Source: Artemia franciscana
Taxonomy: Eukaryota; Arthropoda; Branchiopoda; Anostraca; Artemiidae
Direction: 5' to 3'
Length of the DNA stretch: 64,000 bases
Assembly: GCF_032884065.1 (NCBI RefSeq)
Contig: NC_088880.1
Coordinates: 36,138,827-36,202,826 of the forward strand
The translations under genes and the position numbers were made by a program. Below, piece after piece: positions 55,135-64,000 of the stretch (the stretch's first letter is position 1; each line of letters starts with the position of its first letter). The notes under the pieces are model-generated. The model saw only the letters and a program-made list of their open reading frames with translations. It had not been told where the DNA came from and ran no database searches.

Positions 55135-55774
55135 AAAAAAAAGCGCATTATATAATCTTAAACATTTTATTTTTATCATTATTATATATTAAGTAAAAGT
55201 ATAGCACTTGTTACGAAAACATCAAATGATTAAAATTAAGAAGATATTTAAGATATTTTTGTGTACTCAAATCTATAATCCAAAGCCAAATATTTGGAAC
55301 GGTGTCAGCGCTAAATCCATCTTCTGTTGATGATTTTTATCTTAACCAGATAAGTGTTTTCCACAGCTTTGGTTGAAGATAGCAAGTCGTTCCAATGTGT
55401 GCAAACCTTAGTAAAGAAATTATGTCTTCCAATTCTTCTGCTTACTCCAGGCTAAAATAAATTTCGTGGGTGCCATCGTTTTAATTAATTTGAAGGGAAG
55501 TCGAAGATGCGTTACAGGTCAAAGTGAACCTTTCACTGGTCAGTTATTTTTCTTAGAAACTAGCCAGTGAGGAAAATTGAACAGTCTGTTTGTACTATTT
55601 ATTACAAGGTCAGAGACGGGATGCAAGTCTTGTTAAGCAAAGAGGGTAATTTCTAGCTACAGGCTCTTCTTCCATTATGCCAGATATGAAACGGCATTTT
55701 TTCCCTTTTCAAGTCGCATATCTTAAACATATCACCATTAAACTTGTTTACGTTGTTCTTTGTTTTTTTTTAAA
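55135..55774. other. Upstream region of paralogue 2, intergenic
   Basis: Should contain the first exon and promoter of the minus-strand gene. An ATGTTTTC followed by GTAACA near 55215-55235 (minus) was considered, but its phase does not fit. No exon is called. No other feature is recognised. Confidence 0.4.
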
Positions 55775-56155
55775 GAAAAATGTAGAAATTGTTATTTGAT
55801 TTCAATTCACCTGACTGACTACCCGTCTGATTCACTGTATTTCAAACTCCAAGCTGTAAGAAAGATTTGGTCCTATCCCCCTTTCCATGGCTGTAATGAC
55901 AGAGAGACTGAGATGGCTAAGACATGTTCTGCGGTTAAAAGACTGCCGATTGCCAAAGATTTTGCTTTCTTACCAACTATCTAGGGCCAAACACAAAACT
56001 AGTCGTCCCTAAATTCGGTAAACACAGGTCTTAAGGAAGGATTAAAGGGAAGTTACAATTTCTTGGGAAGGTATAAAGAGGAAGGTTTTATATAGATTGG
56101 GATGAAGTAGGAACGTGCATAGCTTTTTTGGCCACAGATAACTTGGTGTAGCAGT
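55775..56155 (+). pseudogene. Non-LTR retrotransposon 3' fragment, plus strand
   Basis: Frames read 'LTTRLIHCISNSKL', 'GPIPLSMAVMTERLRWLRHV' and 'LRLKDCRLPKILLSYQ', matching the C-terminal region of the retrotransposons at 32-37 kb (PLSRAxxRERLRWLGHVLRxKDxRLPKI). The 3' end 'gattgggatgaagtagg..cgtgcatagc' is the same. 5' truncated and frameshifted. Confidence 0.75.
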
Positions 56156-56164
56156 GCATAATTA

Positions 56165-56905
56165 GCAGTAATGGTAATTCTTCTGAAAGGCAAGATGTTT
56201 CCAGTGTCTATTTTTTGGTGCAGGGATTTTTGTCCCTCCTAGAAAATTTGTGGACTTTCTTTTGCAATGCTCTGAATGCTGTCCTTTTGGAGGCTTTTCT
56301 TTCGTCCTTTAAAGCAACAAGCGTTTCTGCAGTGCAGAATTTCCTAGTACCTTATTTTCTCTTTCCTAGAACTTCCCCAGCAGCCTCCTATTCGATTTTT
56401 TTAATGTCTGCCAGGGTCTCACTGTTGTCTCCTTGTCTATTGTATCAGATTCATGCTCCAGTTGTTCCAGGACCTAAAAGTGATTTCTCAACTGCAGGTC
56501 AAACTAAGCTTGTATTTCTGGAACTTAGAGTTTTTCCGTGTCAAGTATGGGGGGCGGTCTGGATTTCTCCTGATTAGAAATTTTTAGTTTTACTGCTGTT
56601 ACTAGGAGGAAATGATCTGTCCCACTATTTAATCCGTTGGCAGCTCCTCTGAACACTCTGCAGTTGACAACAGATGATATCCGTTTCAGATAGGTCAATA
56701 TATAGTCACATCTAGCAAGGGTACGGCCATATCTTGATTTCCCCTTGAATGTGCGGGATTTCTTGTGCGGAAAGAAATCATTTTCTGCTAACGTATATTT
56801 TTTTTATGGCCAGTAGTAGCAGCCGTTGGAGCCAATCCACAGACCAATCCTTCCATTAACGTTTCCAGCATGAATAGTTGGTCTCGATTTGAGCAACAGT
56901 CTATC
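56165..56905 (-). pseudogene. Endonuclease-domain fragment of a non-LTR retrotransposon, minus strand
   Basis: On the minus strand: 'AGNVNGRIGLW' (from GDFNGRIG), 'DFFPHKKSRTFKGKSRYGR', 'RCDYILTYLKRISSVVNCR' (catalytic DYI) and 'GTDHFLLVTAVKLKI' (the SDH-type motif as TDH). A linker rich in Lys/Glu follows ('PWQTLKKSNRRLLGK', 'KEKPPKGQHSEH'). This is the C-terminal half of an apurinic-like endonuclease. It is probably the same family as the RT fragments at 32-37 kb, which lack this part. Stops and frameshifts are present. Confidence 0.78.
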
Positions 56906-57106
56906 ATCTACTGGAACAGATCATCGATTCATCTTTGGGTATATGTGACTGAAATTCTTCTTTTGAGAATGTATGTGGATGCAAAAACTTTACTTGACAA
57001 AATACAATTTTTTTTTCTTTTGAGTACCTGTCTCTGAAGTCCAAGAAAAAAAATTAGGTTCAGGACCCTATTTTAAAGAGTTTTCAAAATTGGCACAGGC
57101 TCATAT
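56906..57106. other. Short spacer
   Basis: AT-rich sequence between the endonuclease fragment and element L. Nothing recognised. Confidence 0.35.
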
Positions 57107-58185
57107 CAAACAGTTCACGATAAAGAACTGTAAGTAAGGAGTTATGGGGCTCGATAGTAACCATAGAAAGAAACACAGTCTTAATAAAAATATATTCAAG
57201 ATTTTAATCAAATTTTGATGCTAGTTCAAAATATGTAAAATTCATCAAATTTAATGGTACTTATCAAAACTTTCAAGCGTCAGAGCATTTGCCTAACTTT
57301 TGACAAGGGGAGTAAACACCCCAAAACATCAGGTGATTTTAATGAAAATCACATCGTCAGATTCAGCATAACAGAGAACCCTAGTGTAGAGGTTTCAAGC
57401 TCCTATGTACAAGAATGTGGAGTTTTGCGTTTTTTGCTAGAAGAAATCACGGATACGTGTTTATTTGGGGGGTTTTCGTTTTTTTTCCAACCAGTGATCG
57501 TAGGAGATCGGTAGAGGGCTCATTTGATCGGAAATCAAAAGTTCTAGTACCCTTTTTAAGTGAAAAAAATATTAGGCGGCAGCTAGCCCCCCTTCCACCC
57601 TCATTTTTCCCCAAAGTCATCCGATCATAATTTGAGATCGCCATCTTTTTCAGCATAACCGAAAAATCCAATAAATACGGCTTTAAAGATGAATTAGCCC
57701 CCCACAGTCCCTGGGGAAAATGCTGCGAGTTATGAACTGTGTCTATTGTTTATGCGTAGTATTGGTTAGTGGGAAGTATACTGACGTTTCCAGGGTAATT
57801 TTTTCTGGTGGGGGGAGGTTATGTAGGAGGATCTTTCCATGGATGAATTTCTCATGGGGGAAGGGAATTTTTCATGGAGCATTATTTAAAAATATGATCG
57901 GAGATTGAATAAAAAAACAAGTTTTTTTCAGCTGAAAGCAATGAGCAACATTAAAACTTAAAACGAACAGAAATTATTACGTATATTAGTGGGATGCCCC
58001 CTCCTCAACACAAACTTTAGCTTTAGGGATTTCAACACAAACTTTAGGGACAGTATTCAAACTTTAGTGTTAAGAATAAGGTATTGAGGAGGGGACAACC
58101 CCCTCATGCTCGGAATAATTTCTGTTTGTTTTAAGTTTTAATGTTGTTCCTTGCTTTCAGTTGAAATTTTTTTTTTATATTTAAT
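57107..58185 (+). mobile_element. Element L, old diverged copy
   Basis: Starts CAAACAGTTCACG with a damaged hairpin (ACAGTTC / GAACTGT still pair). It keeps the order 'ctcgatagtaacc', 'agattcagcataacagagaaccct', 'gatcacgg'-like, 'aaaagttctagtaccctttttaag', 'ccccacagtccctgggg', and a degenerate terminal foldback (57905-58175). Shortened and much diverged. The frames 57254-57514 and 57415-57630 are shadows. Confidence 0.72.
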
Positions 58186-60005
58186 TCCTAAAAAGCTGCC
58201 TTTTGTGTTGACAATTTTACCAATTCTACTTCTGGATCCACGGATTACGGATTTCCGTCGATGTAAAGAAATCCTAAAATCTGCTTTGTCAACGCTAAAA
58301 AGTGGCTCCACATCAACTAAAATTCTTCAGTCGAAAGTAAGAAAATATTAAAAGAATCAAGATCTCGGTATTCTTACGATGACGCAGAGGAAAGAGGTGT
58401 GCTTCCTCATTTTAGGTGCATAAGTTTAATCCCGCGTGTCGTAAGGAAGCGGTTTAAACAATTTATGTGCTAAAATTTTATTTAAAGATTAAGGAATTTT
58501 TATAGAATGTTGATCGAATAACTCTTTTCTTAAAAGTTATTTTATATAAAAAAAAGAGGTATTAGGGTATGTAAAAAGAAAAATAGTACTTATTTGTTAT
58601 TCTGACTTTTATAGACACCAAACTGGCCATAAAGATCAGACATTGGCAAACTGGAGTGTCAATTAGGGAGAGGAGTTGCCTCCTTGATCTTTCACCCCAC
58701 CCCTTAATTTAACTTTTTTCAATATGGAATTTTCAATGAAACATACCTTTATTTGTGTTTTCAAAAAAAGAAACAAAGTTCAAATCCTAGATTTCAGAAA
58801 TACAATCTTCCTCTCTCTCTCTAGTCTCGTGAATTGATGCTATTACTTTCAATGATGTTCTTGCTGGATTTAATATACTGATGCGCTCATTGTGCAAAAT
58901 ATGTTTTATGAGCTAAAAAAGGAATGGCTTCTCATAACATTCGTTTGAAAAAAAAAAATCGATGTGCCTGATATTCATATTTAAAAGACATTGGAGGCAA
59001 CGCTTCAGCATTGCCTATAATAAATAACCATAAACGCTGCACCAGTAGTGGCAGATCCAGGGGGCACGGGGGTGCCCCCCTAAAGAAGTGGTGGATTTGT
59101 GGTTGGGACTGTTTCCTCTGGTTTGAGTTGGGACGAAAGTTATTTTTTTTGTAGTTGGTTTTTAATAGTTAAAGTTTTAATACGTTTTTAATTATTAAGA
59201 CTGTTTCTTTTTGCAAACAAGTTTGAAACAAGGTTCTAGTCATTTTATGCGGTCTCTGTTAGATTTTACTAGTTTCACCGACAAAAGGTGTTTAATTAAA
59301 CTTAGGTTTATCAAGGGAAGCTGTCCGTATTACCAAAAAAACAACAACTGGGAGGTGAAATCTTCATTTCGTAATAACAAGGAGGAGAAATTTAAAATCC
59401 TATCTTCTTTAGGTTGTGGAAATGATATTTCAGGATTGTGCTGTCACAACGGGACTGAAAAGCAAAATATTTAATTCTTTTTACTGTCAAAAATTTGTTT
59501 TCGAGTCTCGCTATGATACTGATGTGAAGAAATTGATATCATTACTTTTTTTGGCTGTCTATTTTGGTTTTTCAAGTTTGCCTTTTTTGCAAAGCAGGGT
59601 CGTTTTTTCAACAATGCTGTTATTTAGGGGATTTGTATCATAGAAAGTAAATGAGTTGTAACTGATTATTAAGTTGTAACTGTAGAGTTATGTTGAGTAG
59701 GAAGCAGAAATAAGTTGTGGATATTGGTATAAATGACTCGCTTTATGGTTGTTAGGTATTTGGTTTTGTTTCTTCTAATTTTTTCTTTTATTGAATTTTA
59801 TTCGTCTTTTAATTTTGATATTTTCATTGGTTTTTATTGGTTTGTTTTGCACAATGACTCTCTGCGTTTGTTTTTGGTTTTTTCTTTGTCTTTTTTCTTG
59901 GCAATTTTTTTGCGCTGAAGGAGAGAGGCGGTTGTCCTTTCAAAATATTCAGTTTGTAAATAGCGACGTAGACCACATTGCCTTTCCATATCAAACAGAA
60001 ACAAC
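58186..60005. other. Intergenic, nothing firmly recognised
   Basis: A 'ggcagatccagggggcacgg' block at 59050-59085 resembles transposon-end sequence common in such genomes. The 87-residue frame at 59211-59474 and the Phe-rich frames at 59733-60009 have no recognisable domain or splice support. No gene is called. Confidence 0.4.
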
Positions 60006-60008
60006 TTA

Positions 60009-61225
60009 GAGACAATAGGGAAATTTTTGCAAGACAGTGGAATTCAATCCAGTTAATATTTTGGCCCTATGTCCAAGTTCCGTCTTCAGCACAACACCAA
60101 AAATATATATAAACTTAGATAAAATGTGAAAATTAAAACTAAAAGTGTTTTTAAGAAACTTCTTAAAAACATTTTGGCCTAAAAAACTTTAAGGCCAAAC
60201 ATTTTCGTTTGGCCTTAAAAAAACCATTTTGATCGTTCCTTCTTTATACTATGGTGGTTCAAAATGATCGTTCCTTCTATGGGCAATGCGGTTCAAGAAA
60301 TTATCTTCAATTTTTTGCTCTAAATGACTCATTAAATGCTCAAAAATATGTCCTTCTAGCTGTAAGAACATTATCTGCTTTAAAGACCAATTTTTTATAT
60401 ATGTAAACACCAAAAATATATATATAAACTTAGATTAAAATGTGAAAATTAAAACTAAAAGTGTTTTTAAGAAACTTTTCAAAACAGCCCTAGCATCCTT
60501 ACTTCAACGAAGCTGAACTAGGACTCTAGGGCCGAAATGTTCGCTGAATTGAATTCCACTGTCTTGGAAAATTTCTCCTATTGTTTCTTAGTTATTTTTG
60601 TTTGATATTCAGTTTGTGTGTGTTTTTTTTTTCAGCATTTTCGTTTGGCCTTAAAAAAACCATTTTGATCGTTCCTTCTTTATACTATGGTGGGGTAATG
60701 CGGTTCAAGAAATTATCTTCAATTTTTCGCTCTAAATAACTCATTAAATGCTCAAAAATATGTCCTTCTAGCTGTAAGAACATTATCTGCTTTAAACACC
60801 AATTTTTTATATATGTAAACACCAAAAATATATATATAAACTTAGATTAAAATGTGAAAATTAAAACTAAAAGTGTTTTTAAGAAACTTTTCAAAACAGC
60901 CCTAGCATCCTTACTTCAACGAAGCTGAACTAGGACTCTAGGGCCGAAATGTTCGCTGAATTGAATTCCACTGTCTTGGAAAATTTCTCCTATTGTTTCT
61001 TAGTTATTTTTGTTTGATATTCAGTTTGTGTGTGTTTTTTTTTCAGCATTTTCGTTTGGCCTTAAAAAAACCATTTTGATCGTTCCTTCTTTATACTACG
61101 GTGGGGCAATGCGGTTCAAGAAATTATCTTCAATTTTTTGCTCTAAATGACTCATTAAATGCTCAAAAATATGTCCTTCTAGCTGTAAGAACATTATCTG
61201 CTTTAAACACCAATTTTTTATTCAT
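60009..61225 (+). repeat. Tandem repeat of a ~412-bp unit, two full copies plus one deleted copy
   Basis: 'ccaaaaatatata' starts units at 60097 (deleted copy, 313 bp), 60410 and 60822 (412 bp apart). Units contain 'gtgaaaattaaaactaaaag', 'cttcaacgaagctgaac', 'attgaattccactgtcttgg', 'ggccttaaaaaaaccatttt' and 'aatatgtccttctagctg'. The two full units are nearly identical. The flank 60009-60055 is the reverse complement of the 'attccactgtcttgg' part, so the array starts with an inverted piece of itself. Confidence 0.92.
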
Positions 61226-62649
61226 TTAGCCATCACGCTACTATATTAAGAACTGTGCGTAAAACAAAATCAGTCACAACAGATGACTTGTCAAACTTAA
61301 TAGCAAAAATTTCCCTAAGTTTGTCACGTCTGTTGACTCTTCAAATTTAAGAGCAGCAATTCCATTTGCCTCGATCTTTGGCAACTGATGACTATTTCTA
61401 CATCAATTTATTGGCTTGACCAAGCAGGACAAAGCTTAAACTTGTGCCCCGTCAGTTACCTCGTAAATCTGAATAGAAAAATGTCACTTAAGCCCCATTC
61501 AAAGTGAGATTTTACTTATGTCGATGTTTAGCTAGTGCTAACGTGAACTAAATATAATTTTTCGTTGAATTTTTAAGCTGATCAGAAGATGCAGATTGGC
61601 TTCAATTAGCACTCGCTAAATCTCAATAATAGTAACGACTCATTGCGAACAGGAATTTAAACAGAGCTACCTTATTAATAATTTGTCTCTTGAACGAACG
61701 AAATAATAAGCCAAAAATGTTTCGTTCACATAATCCCTTTATTATCACACAAAACATAAAAATTTTGCTAAGTTCGCCACATTCTTTGATTCATCAGACT
61801 AAACCAAAAAGTGTCATTTTACCAGAATTAAATTGAATCCTCGTCAATCACTCATTTAATTAATGACCAGATAATGTTTCTGATTCAAACATAATTTTCT
61901 CTGATAGAAGTAACCCTTACCTTACAGCTCATCTTATGGGGGCTGTATAGCGCATACCACTTAAACCAATAGCTGACTATGACAAAAAAATAGATTATAA
62001 CACACTGCGTTAGCTTAGCTTATGTAATCGTAACCTTGGGAGAAGACTGCTTGGTATTCCAATATGCTGATTCTTGGATCACCTCCCCGATATGCCAAAT
62101 ATTTATGTCAAAACACTTTCGTCATCATAAAACGAGATCCCCTTGCAAACGCTTAGAATTTAGACTCAATGTATTTTTATGTAAAAATAAAGGGCATTTG
62201 GCTAACCTAAAACGTGTGAATCTCATTTTAAAACAAAAGAGAGGGGAGTTGTCTCTCCTAAATCTATACGTTCATCTGTAAGTTTTCTTTTACGGTGTAC
62301 TGACTTGCTGAGGTAGATTTCCTTGTCTTAAGTAACTTTTTTTTAACAATAGGCAAATGCTTTACCCTTGTAATTACCGTTGTAGATTAATTATAGGTTG
62401 GTGAAACCAGCAGCAGTGATGCAGGGAAATTGGAGCGCGCCCATCCCCTCCCCAAACAAAATCCTAAACTTTACTAAATTTTGTCCACTTGCTGTTCAAA
62501 CTATCTAATATTTTTTTTTATTATTTATTTAAAACATATTTTAACATTGATCCCCCCCCCTCTCAACCAAGCAAAATCTTGGTAATGTGCTGGTTCTTAA
62601 TAATTCTAAAAAGAGTGTAATCAAATCATTTCTTTCGATAGTATCTTAT
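61226..62649. other. Intergenic, nothing recognised
   Basis: AT-rich DNA. The 81-residue frame at 62036-62281 has no recognisable domain. No gene, RNA or repeat is supported. Confidence 0.4.
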
Positions 62650-62927
62650 CAAACCGTTCGTCGTAACGAAATTTTGATACCAATAGTTATATCAAACGAA
62701 TTGAATTTTTATGCTTATTTTAAATATATAAGTTTCATCAAGTTTAGTCTTACCCATCAAAAGTTACGAGCCTGGGAAAATTTGCCTTATTTTAGAAAAT
62801 AGGCGTAAATACCCCCCTAAAAGTCATAGAATCTTAACAAAAATCAGACCATCAGATTCAGCGTACCAGAGAACCTTTCTGTAGAAGTTTCAAGTTCCTA
62901 TCTACAAAAATGTGGAATTTTGTATTT
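62650..62927 (+). mobile_element. Element L 5' fragment interrupted by a second element L
   Basis: Starts CAAACCGTTCGTCG. It has a 61-bp internal gap (from 'gtaacga' directly to 'aattttgatacc') and runs to 'aatgtggaattttgtattt'. There a fresh copy starts at 62928. The matching continuation would be expected past the right edge of the window. Confidence 0.82.
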
Positions 62928-64000
62928 CAAACAGTTCGTGGTAACGAACTGTAGTAAGGAGCGACCCGGCTCAATAGTAACCAAAACTCTAAAAAATGGA
63001 ATTTTGATACCAATAGCTACATCAAAAGAATCGCATTTTAATGTTGATTTTAAATATATAAGTTTCATCAAGTTCAGTCTTACCCATCAAAAGTTACGAG
63101 CCTGAGACAATTTGCGTTATTTTAAAAAATAGGGGGAAACACCCCTAGAAGTAATAGAATCTTAACGAAAATCACACCATCAGATTCAGCGTATCAGAGA
63201 ACCCTACCGTAGAAGTTTCAAGCTCCTATCTACAAAAATGTTGAATTTTGTATTTTTTGCCAGAAGGCAGATCACGGATGCGTGTTTATTTGTTTTTTGT
63301 TGTTTTTTTTTCCCAGGGGTGATCGTATCGACCCAGTTGTCCTAGAATGTTGCAAGAGGGCTCAGTCTAACGGAAATGAAAAGTTCTAGTGCCCTTTTTA
63401 AGTGACCAAAAAAATTGGAGGGCACCTAGGCCCCCTCCCACGCTAATTATTTTACGGATCAAAATTCTGAGATAGCCATTTTATTCAGCGTAGTCGAAAA
63501 ACCTTATAACTATGTCTTTGGGGACGACTTACTCCCCCACAGTCCCCGTGGGAGGGGCAAGAAGTTACAAACTTTGACCAGTGCTTGCATATAGTAATTG
63601 TTATTGGGAAGTGTACAGGCGTTTTCAGGAGGATTTTTTTTGTTGGGGGGAGGGGTTGAGAAGAGGGGGATATACTGGGGGAACTTTCCATCGATAATTT
63701 GTCATGGGGGAAGAAAATTTCCATGAAGGGAGCGCAGGATTTACTAGCATTATTTAAAAAAACAATGAAAAAATAAATATGAAAAAGTTCTTTCAGCTGG
63801 AAATAAGGAACAGCATTAAAACTTAAAACAAACAGAAGTTATTACCCATATGAGGGGCTCACCTCCTCCTAATACCTCGCTCTTTACGCTAAAGTATTTT
63901 TAGTAATTTCAACTATTTATTCTACGGCTTTTGTGGTTCAGGGGTCATTCTTAATGAATTGGGACAAAATTTAAGCTTTAGTGTAAAGAGCGAGGTACTG
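62928..64000 (+). mobile_element. Element L copy running off the window edge
   Basis: Starts CAAACAGTTCGTGG with a perfect 5' hairpin. It closely follows copies A and B through 'cccaggggtgatcg', 'ctcccccacagtccccgtgg' and the internal foldback up to 'taaagagcgaggtactg', where the window ends. The open frames at 62920-63105 and 63485-63724 (-) are repeat translation. Confidence 0.85.

Noticed and set aside
59211-59474. 87-residue Cys-containing frame as a possible small secreted protein
   Set aside because: No convincing signal peptide, no splice sites and no recognisable cysteine pattern.
62920-63105. Recurrent peptide beginning FVVTNCSKERPGSI (also at 4837, 6444, 8596, 33821)
   Set aside because: It recurs only because element L recurs. 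Frames are short, interrupted differently in each copy, and the same DNA forms a hairpin, so it is repeat translation rather than a protein family.

Overview
The window looks like AT-rich, repeat-dominated nuclear DNA of an invertebrate, most likely an arthropod. The evidence is spliced genes with GT-AG introns, non-LTR retrotransposon debris, a Helitron, many foldback-type repeats, long AT microsatellites and secreted Gly/Tyr/Pro-rich proteins of the cuticle or eggshell type. The repeat landscape would suit a crustacean such as a brine shrimp, but that is a guess that nothing here proves. No bacterial operons, CRISPR arrays, rRNA or convincing tRNA genes were seen.

Genes. (1) About 17.3-24.7 kb (+): a two-exon gene for a Mutator-type transposase domain followed by a YqaJ-family (PD-(D/E)XK) nuclease domain. 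A 4.7-kb intron splits it, and its reading frame is broken only at two homopolymer A tracts. (2) 14.0-14.6 kb (+): the main exon of a secreted Gly/Tyr-rich protein with four identical 36-bp repeats. (3) and (4) 43.0-43.8 kb and 54.4-55.1 kb (both -): two paralogous secreted proteins that share an unrecognised domain with two cysteines in a C-x11-C arrangement. Genes 2-4 all have a main exon that opens in phase 0 inside the signal peptide, and two of them share YGYPW-rich tails.

The rest is mobile or repetitive. A 1.7-kb non-autonomous element (here 'element L') dominates, with full, deleted or inverted copies at 0.06-0.4, 4.8, 6.5, 8.6, 18.7, 20.6, 24.8, 33.8, 39.7-41.2, 44.5, 52.1-54.1, 57.1, 62.65 and 62.9 kb. 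It starts CAAACAGTTCG with a hairpin and ends in a ~100-bp-arm foldback module. Decayed non-LTR retrotransposons lie at 8.2, 15.7, 18.1, 26.4-28.7, 32.1-37.1 and 55.8-56.9 kb. A non-autonomous Helitron (48.66-49.92 kb) interrupts a ~186-bp satellite-like array. A 117-bp repeat family tied to triplet arrays occurs at 1.6-2.9, 30.1-30.9 and 50.6-51.6 kb. A foldback structure with minisatellite arms occupies 11.6-13.2 kb. Smaller tandem repeats lie at 17.1, 31.2 and 60.0-61.2 kb.

Most short open frames elsewhere are translations of these repeats and are not annotated as genes.
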